The translations under genes and the position numbers were made by a program. This document shows positions 43,548 through 51,547 of a stretch of DNA of 64,000 nt, in pieces (position 1 is the first letter of the stretch; each line of letters opens with the position of its first letter). Source of the DNA: Rhodovulum bhavnagarense (lineage in GTDB: Bacteria > Pseudomonadota > Alphaproteobacteria > Rhodobacterales > Rhodobacteraceae); NCBI RefSeq assembly GCF_004343505.1, contig NZ_SLXU01000003.1, forward strand, positions 124,001 through 188,000, read 5' to 3'. The notes beneath the pieces were generated by a model. The model was not told the origin of the DNA. It made no database searches and saw only the letters and a list, made by a program, of their open reading frames with translations.

Positions 43548-44648
43548 TTATCGTGTGCTCCCCGCCGCGGCCTGCGTGGCCTCCTGCTCGCCGCAGGCTG
43601 CTGTTGCAACCCGCATCGCCAGCCGCTCGGTAAACCCGGACTGGGCCAGTTCGAAGGCCAGTTTGACCGCTGCTGATACGCCCGTTGCATCGGAAGACCC
43701 ATGCGATTTGACAACCGTACCGTTCAGACCCAGGAATACCCCGCCATTGACACGGCGCGGATCGATCCGCTTTTTGAGGCGGCGCAGCGAGGTATAGGCC
43801 AACAGTGCCGCGATGCGCGACAGCGGGGTTGCATTGAACGCCTCGCGCATGAAATCGCCGATCAGCCGGGCCGTGCCCTCGCCGGCCTTCAGCGCGACAT
43901 TCCCGGTAAAGCCGTCGGTCACGATCACGTCGATCTTGTCCGAGGGAATATCGCCCCCCTCGACGAAACCAACGAAGTCGAAATTGGCGCGATCCGCACA
44001 GTTCTGGATGAGGTCATGGGCGGCCTTTAACTCGGCCCGGCCCTTGTTTTCCTCGGTGCCGACATTCAGCAAGCCCACGCGCGGGCGGTCCAGTCCAAGA
44101 CCGTTTCGGGCATAGGAAGTGCCCATCAGCGCATATTGCAGCAGATCATGCTCGTCTGCGCGCACGTCCGCACCCACATCCAGCATCACGTTGAACCCGT
44201 GCGGATTGCGCGAAGGCCAGAGACAGGCGATGGCAGGACGGTTTACGCCCGGCAACTTGCGCAGCCGGACGATGGACAGCAGCATCAGCGCGCCGGTATT
44301 GCCGCATGACACGCAAACCGGCGCCTCTCCCTGGCGCACGCAGTCGATCGCGGACCACATCGAGGTTTTCTGCCCATGCCGCATCACGTGGCTGGGCTTG
44401 GCATCCATCGTTACGACATCCTCGGCATGCCGGATATCCACACGCCCTTCCAGCACCTTGCGACGCGCCACGAGCCGTTCAAGCTCGGGCCTGTTGCCGT
44501 GCAGGATAAAACGGATATCGGGGTTCTTGCCCGCCGATCGGGCAAGACCCGCCACCACCGCGGATGGCCCGCGGTCGCCCCCCATCGCGTCAACCGAGAT
44601 CACGGTCCGCGGGGCGGCGCGCAAATGCTGACGCTGTTGTTCGGTCAT
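43548..44648 (-). CDS. plsX: Phosphate acyltransferase
   Basis: Makes acyl-phosphate from acyl-ACP for phospholipid synthesis. The 366-residue protein carries [16 protein letters not shown] at the start, [35 protein letters not shown], and a C-terminal G-D-F-M-R-E motif ([15 protein letters not shown]). It lies between rpmF and fabH. Confidence 0.97.
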   Translation of the reverse strand: MTEQQRQHLRAAPRTVISVDAMGGDRGPSAVVAGLARSAGKNPDIRFILHGNRPELERLVARRKVLEGRVDIRHAEDVVTMDAKPSHVMRHGQKTSMWSAIDCVRQGEAPVCVSCGNTGALMLLSIVRLRKLPGVNRPAIACLWPSRNPHGFNVMLDVGADVRADEHDLLQYALMGTSYARNGLGLDRPRVGLLNVGTEENKGRAELKAAHDLIQNCADRANFDFVGFVEGGDIPSDKIDVIVTDGFTGNVALKAGEGTARLIGDFMREAFNATPLSRIAALLAYTSLRRLKKRIDPRRVNGGVFLGLNGTVVKSHGSSDATGVSAAVKLAFELAQSGFTERLAMRVATAACGEQEATQAAAGSTR

Positions 44649-44675
44649 GGGTGACGCTCAGCCCTGCCAGCCGGC

Positions 44676-44885
44676 TCAGGCGGCGTCTTCTTCATCCAGG
44701 TCGATCTCGTCGGCCAAGGCGACAACTTCGCGGTCGTCATAATGGCCACAGGACGGGCAGACGTGGTGCGGGCGCTTCAACTCGCCGCAATTGGAGCATT
44801 CGGCCGGGTTGCCGGGCACCAACGCATCGTGCGAGCGGCGCATGTTGCGGCGGGACCGCGTGACTTTATTCTGAGGGACAGCCAT
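44676..44885 (-). CDS. rpmF: Ribosomal protein bL32
   Basis: A 69-residue large-subunit protein. [20 protein letters not shown] is the bL32 start, and the zinc-knuckle positions are held: [21 protein letters not shown] has four cysteines in two CxxC pairs. Twenty-seven bases before plsX, in the usual order. Confidence 0.97.
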   Translation of the reverse strand: MAVPQNKVTRSRRNMRRSHDALVPGNPAECSNCGELKRPHHVCPSCGHYDDREVVALADEIDLDEEDAA

Positions 44886-45040
44886 GTCTCAACCTCGATC
44901 CTTCGGGGCAATCTGCCCGGTGGTATTTCTCTTGGGGAAACGCGCCTCTTGGCGCCCTCGGCGCGGCGTCCTACCCATCGTGCAAGCGAGGCCGGGACCA
45001 TACTGCGATTCTGGCTGCGCGCAAGTGTTTTCTGTCGCCG

Positions 45041-45598
45041 TTAATCGTCGAGTTTCTTCTTCAGCGCGGCCAGCCCGGCAAACGGCTTTGCCGTCTCGTC
45101 GGTCAGCGGTGCGACGCCGGGCGGGCCGATCACCGTCTCGGCCAACTCGGCCCCCTCGGTACGAGGATAAAGCGGCAGAGCAAGCGCCAGAGCCTCTTCC
45201 ATTACCTGGGTCGGATCGATTGTCTCGGGCAGCGGTTCCTCGGTCTCGTCGTCGGGCATCTCGATCTCGTCGCCCTCGGGCAGGGGCGGCATCTCGGCGC
45301 GATAGGTGCGGATCACGGGTGCGTCGATGCGCGTCGTCACCGGGGCAAGCGTTACAACGCAGGGCTGGACCACCGTCGCGCCCAGGCTTGCCTCCAGCCG
45401 CCAGTCGCGTCGGCCCTCGGGGACAAGCCGCCCGGCAAGGCGCAGCTTGCGCAGCGCAATCAGCCCCAAACGCTCGGCCAGCGCGGCGCGCGCGGGCGCA
45501 TCGGGTTCGACCACGATCTCGACCGCGGCGCGCGCGGGCAGTCGGCGGGGATGGATCGGGGTGTCTGTCTTCTGGCGCGCTGGCATGGCTCGTTCCAT
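45041..45598 (-). CDS. YceD/DUF177 family protein
   Basis: A 185-residue acidic protein of the DUF177 family, which accompanies rpmF almost everywhere. The family block CVVTLAPVTTRIDAP (C-x-x-x-L) is followed by an acidic stretch and the ending LAALKKKLDD. Starts at the ATG at 45598 (MERAMPARQ); 45586 is another option. Function is thought to be in ribosome/rRNA maturation. The frame is open far upstream through bamE; that part is a shadow. The 155-bp gap to rpmF shows nothing definite. Confidence 0.85.
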   Translation of the reverse strand: MERAMPARQKTDTPIHPRRLPARAAVEIVVEPDAPARAALAERLGLIALRKLRLAGRLVPEGRRDWRLEASLGATVVQPCVVTLAPVTTRIDAPVIRTYRAEMPPLPEGDEIEMPDDETEEPLPETIDPTQVMEEALALALPLYPRTEGAELAETVIGPPGVAPLTDETAKPFAGLAALKKKLDD

Positions 45599-45667
45599 TC
45601 TTGAACCGGCGGAGTTCCTTCTGTAAGCGTCGATAGGAGCCAAGGGGCGCCGTGACAAGGGGGTGGC

Positions 45668-46126
45668 ATGGCAAAGCGGGACGCAAGATGGGCAAGGTGG
45701 ATCGCTGTCGGCCTGCTGGCGGGCGCCATGGCCAGTTGCAGCCCGATCTATCGAAATCATGGCTATGCCCCCAGCGACAGTGATCTGGAGCAGATCCTGG
45801 TCGGCGTGGACAGCCGGGCCTCCGTGGCCGAACTGGTCGGGTCTCCGCAGGTGGCCGGGGTGATGCGTGACGATGCGTGGTATTACGTCGCCAGCCGGAC
45901 CCGGACCGTCGCCTATCGTGCCCCCGAGGAGATCGGTCGCGAGGTCGTGGCGATCTCTTTCGACGAAGGGGGCACGGTCAGCAATATCGAGCGCTTCGGC
46001 CTCGAGGATGGGCGCGTGATTGCATTGAACCGGCGCGTAACCGACGACAATATCAAGGGCGTGTCCTTCATTCGCCAATTGCTGGGCTCTGTCGGCCAGT
46101 TGCGCGCCGAAGACCTGATCGACTAG
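45668..46126 (+). CDS. bamE: Outer-membrane assembly lipoprotein BamE (SmpA/OmlA)
   Basis: A 152-residue outer-membrane lipoprotein of the BAM complex. The signal peptide ends in a lipobox MASC ([20 protein letters not shown]). The SmpA domain follows with [19 protein letters not shown] and [17 protein letters not shown]. The stop overlaps the converging msrB stop. It diverges from the yceD-rpmF operon with a 69-bp gap. Confidence 0.9.
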   Translation: MAKRDARWARWIAVGLLAGAMASCSPIYRNHGYAPSDSDLEQILVGVDSRASVAELVGSPQVAGVMRDDAWYYVASRTRTVAYRAPEEIGREVVAISFDEGGTVSNIERFGLEDGRVIALNRRVTDDNIKGVSFIRQLLGSVGQLRAEDLID

Positions 46127-46533
46127 GCATCTTCCCCGCGAGAGGCGGGGACGAAGTCCAGCGCCACCCCGTTAATGCAATAGCGCAGCCCCGTGGGGGC
46201 TGGTCCGTCGGGAAAGACGTGGCCCAGATGCGCCGCGCAGGCCGCGCAATGCACCTCGGTCCGGGTCATGAACAGGCTGCGATCTGTCCGCTCGCCCACG
46301 GCTTCGGGGTTGAAGGGGCGCGTGAAGCTGGGCCAACCCGTGCCGCTGTCGAACTTGTCGGCCTGTTCAAACAGGGGCGCGCCGCAGCACACGCAGCGGA
46401 AAGTGCCTGCTTCTTTCGGGAAATCGTCATGGCTGAAGGGCGGCTCGGTGGCGTGCTTGCGGGTCACGCGATAGGCCAGTTCGGACAGACGTTCGCGCCA
46501 TTCGGCATCGGTCCTGGTGGTTTTCTGAGGCAT
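46123..46533 (-). CDS. msrB: Peptide-methionine (R)-S-oxide reductase
   Basis: Reduces methionine-R-sulfoxide. The 136-residue protein has both zinc CxxC pairs (CVCCGAPLF and [15 protein letters not shown]), the HVFPDGP loop, and the catalytic Cys in [16 protein letters not shown]. It converges on bamE with overlapping stop codons. Confidence 0.95.
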   Translation of the reverse strand: MPQKTTRTDAEWRERLSELAYRVTRKHATEPPFSHDDFPKEAGTFRCVCCGAPLFEQADKFDSGTGWPSFTRPFNPEAVGERTDRSLFMTRTEVHCAACAAHLGHVFPDGPAPTGLRYCINGVALDFVPASRGEDA

Positions 46534-46640
46534 TCGGTCACCTTCTGCCTGTCAAATTGATGTCACATCTTGCGTGCTATCGGCACGCAACCTTAACTAG
46601 GCGCGCGGACACCGCCCGCCAGTCCCTTGGAGCAGTCACG

Positions 46641-47387
46641 ATGCTGTCACTTCGCAAGGGCCGCTATACCGCGCGCCTGGCCGAAACCCCCGCCGATGTC
46701 GACGCTGCCCAGCGGTTGCGCTATCTGACCTTCCGTGCCAGCGTGGATGCGCCCGAAGGGCGCGACGCCGACGCCTTTGACGCCGCCTGCCGTCACGTGC
46801 TGGTCGAGGATGCTCGTAGTGGCGCGCTGGTTTGCTGTTTTCGCCTTCTGCCTCTGCATTGCGGGGCAGAGATAGGCCAGAGCTATTCGGCGCAGTATTA
46901 CGAATTGTCGGCGCTGGCCGAATTCGATGGACCGATGGTCGAGATGGGGCGGTTCTGCATCCATCCCGACTGGCGCGACCCAGATATCCTGCGCGTGGCA
47001 TGGGGCGCGATGACGCGGTTCGTGGACGAGGAAGGCGTCGAGATGCTGTTCGGCTGTTCCTCGTTCAAGGGTACCGAGGCCGAGGCCTACATGGATGCCT
47101 TTGCGCTGTTGACCGAACGCCATCTCGGCCCGAAGCGGTGGCTGCCGCGGGTCAAGGCGCCCAACGTGTTCCGTTTTGCCCAGTTGCTTCGGTTGCGAAA
47201 GCCGGATGCGAAACGGGCCATGCTCGGGATGCCGCCGCTTTTGCGCAGCTACCTGGTGATGGGGGGGTGGGTGTCCGATCATGCGGTGGTGGATCGCGAC
47301 CTCAACACGCTGCACGTGTTTACCGGCCTGGAAATCCGGGCGATCCCGCCCGCGCGCAAGCGCCTGTTGCGCGCGGCAGCGGGCTAG
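46641..47387 (+). CDS. olsB: Ornithine-acyl-ACP N-acyltransferase (OlsB-like)
   Basis: Adds a 3-hydroxyacyl group to ornithine, the first step of ornithine lipid synthesis. The 248-residue GNAT-like protein starts at the ATG at 46641 with GGAGC about eight bases before. Family marks are RLRYLTFRASVDAPEG-type N-terminus, QSYSAQYYELSALAEFDGPM, the EMGRFCIHPDWRDPDILRVA block, and the FGCSSFKGTEAE segment. The partner olsA is not in the window, so this is an unlinked copy. Confidence 0.85.
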   Translation: MLSLRKGRYTARLAETPADVDAAQRLRYLTFRASVDAPEGRDADAFDAACRHVLVEDARSGALVCCFRLLPLHCGAEIGQSYSAQYYELSALAEFDGPMVEMGRFCIHPDWRDPDILRVAWGAMTRFVDEEGVEMLFGCSSFKGTEAEAYMDAFALLTERHLGPKRWLPRVKAPNVFRFAQLLRLRKPDAKRAMLGMPPLLRSYLVMGGWVSDHAVVDRDLNTLHVFTGLEIRAIPPARKRLLRAAAG

Positions 47388-47418
47388 GCGGAGCTGACTG
47401 GCGCGAGGCGGGAATCGG

Positions 47419-47466
47419 CCGGGGGCGCTGCCCCCGGACCCCCGGGGTATTTCGGCCAAGAAGAAG
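47419..47466. repeat. GC hairpin plus GGGTATTTCGGCCAAG repeat element
   Basis: A stem of CCGGGGGC (47419-47426), loop GCT and GCCCCCGG (47430-47437), followed by ACCC and GGGGTATTTCGGCCAAGAAG. This fills much of the 137-bp gap between olsB and the DUF1289 gene. The second half is related to both arms of the element at 28491-28573. I recall a near-identical element in intergenic regions of many Rhodobacterales; function unknown. Confidence 0.6.
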
Positions 47467-47524
47467 CTGGAGGCCCGCGGTCTGGCAAGGGGCGCATCAT
47501 GCGCGCCCGGCGATGCGCGGCTGA

Positions 47525-47698
47525 TCAGACCTTGCGGTTGGGCAATTCGGCCATGATCCGCGAGCGTTCGGTGTCGGACAGCCGCGACCAGGCCGCGATT
47601 TCATCCATGGAACGCGCGCAACCGGCGCAGAGCCGGGTTTCGGGATCGATCCGGCAGATATCGATGCAGGGGGTCCGGGGCGGTATCGACGAGGTCAT
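47525..47698 (-). CDS. DUF1289 family small protein
   Basis: A 57-residue protein, MTSSIPPRTPCIDICRIDPE at the start. The DUF1289 cysteine pattern is CIDIC...RLCAGCARSMDEI, with four cysteines in C-x3-C...C-x2-C that may bind metal, followed by W-S-R-L-S-D-x-E-R. The ATG at 47698 overlaps the ruvX stop. It is not a listed long frame because of its size. Confidence 0.85.
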   Translation of the reverse strand: MTSSIPPRTPCIDICRIDPETRLCAGCARSMDEIAAWSRLSDTERSRIMAELPNRKV

Positions 47699-48174
47699 CT
47701 GTGGAGTTCCATGTGGGAGAGCCGGTCAAGAAAGCCTTGAAGGATATAGCTGGCGGCGACGTGGTCGATGACCTCGGCACGGCGGCGGCGGGAGGTATCG
47801 GCCTCAAGGAGTGCGCGTTCGGCGGCGACGGTCGAGAGGCGTTCGTCCCAGAACCCGATCGGCAGGTCGGTCATTCGGGATAGATTGCGGGCAAAGGCGC
47901 GGGTCGATTGGCAGCGCGGTCCCTCTGTCCCGTCCATGTTGCGCGGCAGCCCCAAAAGAAATCCCCCGGCATCGCGTCCCGCGGCGATGTCGAGAAGTCG
48001 GGCGGCATCGAGGCCGAACTTGCGCCGCCGGATGGTTTCCAGCGGGCTCGCGATCGACCATAGCCCGTCAGAGACCGCCACGCCTATGGTCTTGTCGCCG
48101 AGGTCCAGCCCCACGAGGGCGCGGCCGCGCGGCAGCGCGGCGGCCAGCGCCTCGGGGGTGTCATGCACGCTCAC
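47695..48174 (-). CDS. ruvX: Putative pre-16S rRNA nuclease (RuvX/YqgF)
   Basis: A 159-residue RNase H-fold nuclease that trims the 5' end of 16S rRNA. The motif LVGLDLGDKTIGVAVSDG carries the first catalytic Asp, and FWDERLSTVAAERALLEADT the second block with Glu. D-x-x-A near the end (IDHVAASYILQGFLD) is the third. The start at the GTG at 48174 overlaps the ccmI stop (GTGA). The frame continues into ccmI upstream, but that is a shadow. Confidence 0.92.
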   Translation of the reverse strand: MSVHDTPEALAAALPRGRALVGLDLGDKTIGVAVSDGLWSIASPLETIRRRKFGLDAARLLDIAAGRDAGGFLLGLPRNMDGTEGPRCQSTRAFARNLSRMTDLPIGFWDERLSTVAAERALLEADTSRRRRAEVIDHVAASYILQGFLDRLSHMELHR

Positions 48175-49412
48175 TCGGCCACACCTGCGGACGTCGCGGC
48201 CTGGCGGACCTCTTGCAGGGCCTCGGGATGAAGCGCGAAGACCTGCTGTGCCTCTGTCCAGATGGCGCCGGCCTGCGCGGTGTCGCCGAGGATGCCGAGG
48301 GCGCGGATGAGCTGGGCCCATTCCTGTGGTGTGCCGCCGCGGGTCGCGAGCCGTTCGGACAGGTTCGCCACCATGCCCTTGATCATCTCCTGGCGCTGTT
48401 GCGGGGTCATGTCTTCGGCGGCCTGCATGTCCTCGGCACTGGGGCCGCGCAGGGGGGCGTTGGCCTGGGGCAGGGGGGGGAGCTGGTAGTCGTCCACCCC
48501 GGCCTGCCAGGCCAGTTCCTCGATCTGGGCGCGAACCGGTCTCAGCCAGGGATCGTCCGGCCCGGTGAGGCCAAGCAGGTGACGCCAGACACGAAAGGCG
48601 GTGTCGGGCCGGCCGGTCTGGATATGCATCAGGCCCCAGTAATAGAGCGCGATCCCGTTTTCGGGGTCACGGTTAAGGGCGTTTTCGAGGGCGGCTTCGG
48701 CCTCGGGCGAGACATAGCCGCCCGCCGCGATCACCATCATGTCGGCCAGCGTGGCGTAATCCTCGGCCGTGGCGCGACCCTTTTTCAGGTCGATCGCGCG
48801 GGCCTGTGCCTTGTGGGCGGCGTCGAAATTGCCCAGCGCGGCCTCGTTGCGGGCCAGCAGCAGGAAGCCGCGCAGATCCTCTTGTCTTTCGGCCACGACC
48901 TCGCGCAATTGGCGAACAAGGTCGAGATGTGCAGGGTCGGGCGCCTCGATGCCGGGAATCGGTCCCGCCTCGGCCTCGGCGACGGCCTGGCGGGGGCGCT
49001 GTTCGCGCGCCTCTTTCGCCATTTCGATGCGGGCTTGCAAGGGCAGGTCGGGATAGCCAGGCGCGCCGATCCGGGAATAGGTGAACCAGGTGCCGGCCAG
49101 CAGAACGGCCAGAACGATACCGCCCGCTGCGGCGCTGAGCCCCGGCGGTGCAGTTGCCGCGCCGGTCGAGGCGGCCAGCTTGCGGTCGGCATCAAGGACG
49201 CGGCGTGAGACCTCGGTGCGGATGCGCGCGGCGTCGTCCCCCGTGATGATGTCGCGCGCGAGGTCGCGGTCGACCTCGGCAAGCTGTTCGCGGTAGACCC
49301 TCAGGTCATAGGCCGCCGCCGGTGCATCGCCGCGCCGTCCGCGCAGCAGGGTAATCAGCAGGACCGCCGCGACGATTGCGGCCAGGGCTATGGCGAGCGC
49401 CGTGAATTGCAT
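48171..49412 (-). CDS. ccmI: Cytochrome c-type biogenesis protein CcmI
   Basis: A 413-residue apocytochrome c chaperone. Two N-terminal membrane helices are at 4-25 (TALAIALAAIVAAVLLITLL) and about 95-120, joined by a heptad-rich cytosolic loop (DLRVYREQLAEVDRDLARDI) typical of CcmI-1. The periplasmic TPR-like domain follows. It probably forms an operon with ruvX and DUF1289. The other ccm genes are not in the window. Confidence 0.92.
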   Translation of the reverse strand: MQFTALAIALAAIVAAVLLITLLRGRRGDAPAAAYDLRVYREQLAEVDRDLARDIITGDDAARIRTEVSRRVLDADRKLAASTGAATAPPGLSAAAGGIVLAVLLAGTWFTYSRIGAPGYPDLPLQARIEMAKEAREQRPRQAVAEAEAGPIPGIEAPDPAHLDLVRQLREVVAERQEDLRGFLLLARNEAALGNFDAAHKAQARAIDLKKGRATAEDYATLADMMVIAAGGYVSPEAEAALENALNRDPENGIALYYWGLMHIQTGRPDTAFRVWRHLLGLTGPDDPWLRPVRAQIEELAWQAGVDDYQLPPLPQANAPLRGPSAEDMQAAEDMTPQQRQEMIKGMVANLSERLATRGGTPQEWAQLIRALGILGDTAQAGAIWTEAQQVFALHPEALQEVRQAATSAGVAE

Positions 49413-49571
49413 GAGGGCCTCTTGCTTTGCTTGGCTTGACCCGGTCTAGACCGACGGCGCCCGGCCCGAAAGGGAGAAAGGGCGTCAAGGGCTTGCACCT
49501 TGCCCGATGTCGCGTTCTTGTGATGCCATGCCGCTGGTGGGCAGGGGGCTTCGGGCGGCAGGTTGCTAGAA

Positions 49572-49588
49572 CGGGCCTGCCAGGCCCG
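49572..49588. other. Perfect palindrome upstream of soxB
   Basis: CGGGCCTG-C-CAGGCCCG is an 8-bp perfect inverted repeat, 24 bp before the soxB start. It could be an operator or a 5'-UTR hairpin for the sarcosine oxidase operon. The remainder of the 199-bp gap to ccmI shows no gene. Confidence 0.45.
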
Positions 49589-49611
49589 CATCGAACAAGG
49601 GGAGTCGCCCG

Positions 49612-50865
49612 TTGGCCACGAGACGTTATTCTGCCTTTGCCATCGCGCGCGAGGCTGCGCGATATCACGCAGGCTGGGACCGGGCCTGGCGCGCGCCCGA
49701 GCCGAAGAAACATTACGATGTCATCGTCGTGGGGGCGGGTGGCCACGGATTGGCCACGGCCTATTACCTGGGTCGTAACCACGGTATCCGCAACGTGGCG
49801 GTGGTTGAAAAGGGCTGGCTGGGGGGCGGCAATACCGGGCGCAATACCACGATCATCCGATCGAATTACCTGCAGGACGCATCGGCTGCGATCTACGAAA
49901 AGGCCCGCAGCCTTTATGAAACGCTGAGCCAGGACCTGAACATGAACGTGATGTTCAGCCCGCGCGGCGTGCTGATGCTGGCCCAGACCGAGCACGAGGT
50001 CCGCGGTTGGAAACGCACCGCGCATGCCAACGTGCTGCAGGGCATACCGACCGAGTTCGTGGGCCCCCAACGCGTCAAGGAGATCGTGCCGATCATCAAT
50101 ATCTACGGGCCGCGTTATCCGGTGCTGGGGGCGCTTTGGCAGGCGCGTGGCGGCACGGCGCGCCATGATGCGGTGGCCTGGGGTTATGCGCGGGCCTGTT
50201 CTGCCATGGGGATGGACATCATCCAGAATTGCGAGGTGACGGCGATCAGGCAGTCGGATGGCGAGGTTACCGGCATAGAGACCACGAAAGGTGCCATCGG
50301 CTGCGGCAAGCTTGCCATCGTGGTGGCGGGCCATTCGGGGCGGCTGGCCGACATGGCCGGCTTCCGCCTGCCGGTGGAATCGGTGGCGTTGCAGGCGCTG
50401 GTCAGCGAGCCGATCAAGCCCTGCATGGACGTAGTGGTGATGGCCAACACCGTTCACGGTTACATGAGCCAGTCCGACAAGGGCGAGATGGTGATCGGCG
50501 GCGGCGCCGACGGGTTCAACAATTTCACCCAGCGCGGCAGTTTCCACCATATCGAGGAAACCGTGCGCGCGCTGTGCGAAACCTTCCCCATCATCACGCG
50601 GCTCAAAATGCTGCGGCAATGGGGCGGGATCGTGGACATGACCGGGGATCGCTCGCCGATCATCTCGAAAACGCCTTTGGGGGGCTGTTTCATCAATTGC
50701 GGCTGGGGCACCGGGGGCTTCAAGGCGATCCCCGGCTCGGGCTGGGCGATGGCGCAGCTGGTGGCCAAGGGCGAGCCGGGGCCGCTGGCCGTCGAGTTCG
50801 GGCTGAATCGGTTCCGCGAGGGACGATTCATCGATGAAAGCGTGGCCGCTGGGGTGGCGCATTGA
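49612..50865 (+). CDS. soxB: Sarcosine oxidase subunit beta
   Basis: Catalytic flavin subunit of heterotetrameric sarcosine oxidase, 417 residues. The FAD Rossmann motif is DVIVVGAGGHGLATAYYLG and the family block GNTGRNTTIIRSNYLQD is typical of SoxB. The covalent FMN-His region is near the middle. It oxidises sarcosine to glycine with formation of H2O2. It starts at TTG (49612) with AAGGGGAG 10 bases upstream, a rarer start but no better one exists. It heads soxB-(54 aa)-soxD-soxA-soxG. Confidence 0.95.
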   Translation: MATRRYSAFAIAREAARYHAGWDRAWRAPEPKKHYDVIVVGAGGHGLATAYYLGRNHGIRNVAVVEKGWLGGGNTGRNTTIIRSNYLQDASAAIYEKARSLYETLSQDLNMNVMFSPRGVLMLAQTEHEVRGWKRTAHANVLQGIPTEFVGPQRVKEIVPIINIYGPRYPVLGALWQARGGTARHDAVAWGYARACSAMGMDIIQNCEVTAIRQSDGEVTGIETTKGAIGCGKLAIVVAGHSGRLADMAGFRLPVESVALQALVSEPIKPCMDVVVMANTVHGYMSQSDKGEMVIGGGADGFNNFTQRGSFHHIEETVRALCETFPIITRLKMLRQWGGIVDMTGDRSPIISKTPLGGCFINCGWGTGGFKAIPGSGWAMAQLVAKGEPGPLAVEFGLNRFREGRFIDESVAAGVAH

Positions 50866-50998
50866 CAGGGGGCAGGGCATTTCTGCGGGGGGGTGGCTTG
50901 GGCCGCACTGTCGCAGATGGCGCCGGCGGGCGAATGGTCGCCTTGACCGTCCGCGCGGTTTCAATAAGTTGCGGCAAGCGAAACATTGAGAGGCGCCC

Positions 50999-51163
50999 AT
51001 GTCTGACGAACAAGATGTCGTTCTCGTGTCACCGGCCGCGGCAAAGTGGATCGGCCTGGTCGGCGGATTGCTTGTCCCGCTTTTTCTCGCGGTGGTGGCC
51101 AGCCAGATCTACATGCCGCGTGGTGAAACAAGCGTGCAGGTCTTCCCGCTTCCCGACGAATAA
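50999..51163 (+). CDS. Small single-pass membrane protein in the sox operon (54 aa)
   Basis: A 54-residue open frame, from ATG at 50999 (GAGAGG eight bases before) to TAA at 51163, in the gap between soxB and soxD. It has a short acidic N-terminus (MSDEQDVVLVSPAAAKW), one membrane helix (IGLVGGLLVPLFLAVVASQI) and a polar tail YMPRGETSVQVFPLPDE. No family recognised. It is in the operon by position and direction. A role in membrane tethering of sarcosine oxidase or in sarcosine uptake is speculation. Confidence 0.65.
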   Translation: MSDEQDVVLVSPAAAKWIGLVGGLLVPLFLAVVASQIYMPRGETSVQVFPLPDE

Positions 51164-51217
51164 GGGGGGCCGCATCCGCGCCCCCCGTCTGTTGCAATTC
51201 CAGACCGAGGGGGCGCG

Positions 51218-51547
51218 ATGCTTCGCTTGACCTGTCCCTGTTGCGGCGCGGCCGCAGACGAAACCGAACTGGCCCCGGGCGGCGAAGCGCACCTGTTGCG
51301 TCAAGGCCCCGGCTCCTCCGATGACGCTTTCGAGGCGTATCTCTTCCAGCGAAAGAACCCTTACGGCGTTCATTTCGAGCGCTGGCGCCATGCCCATGGC
51401 TGCGGCAAATGGTTCCATGCGGCGCGCGATACCCGCACGCTGGAGGTCTTTGGTACCTATTCCGCCCAGGTCAGCGCTCCGCCGCAGGACATCCTTGACC
51501 GGATCGCCGAAAAACATCCCGGGTTCAGCTCGGAGGGTGGGCAATGA
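51218..51547 (+). CDS. soxD: Sarcosine oxidase subunit delta
   Basis: Zinc-binding small subunit, 109 residues. The zinc ligands cluster as CPCCG (C6, C8, C9) and HAHGCGKWF (H58, H60, C62). The family length and the ending match known SoxD. The stop overlaps the soxA ATG by four bases. Confidence 0.95.
   Translation: MLRLTCPCCGAAADETELAPGGEAHLLRQGPGSSDDAFEAYLFQRKNPYGVHFERWRHAHGCGKWFHAARDTRTLEVFGTYSAQVSAPPQDILDRIAEKHPGFSSEGGQ

Noticed and set aside
45599-46078. An upstream extension of the DUF177 gene across bamE
   Set aside because: It is antisense to a clear lipoprotein gene and lacks family similarity.
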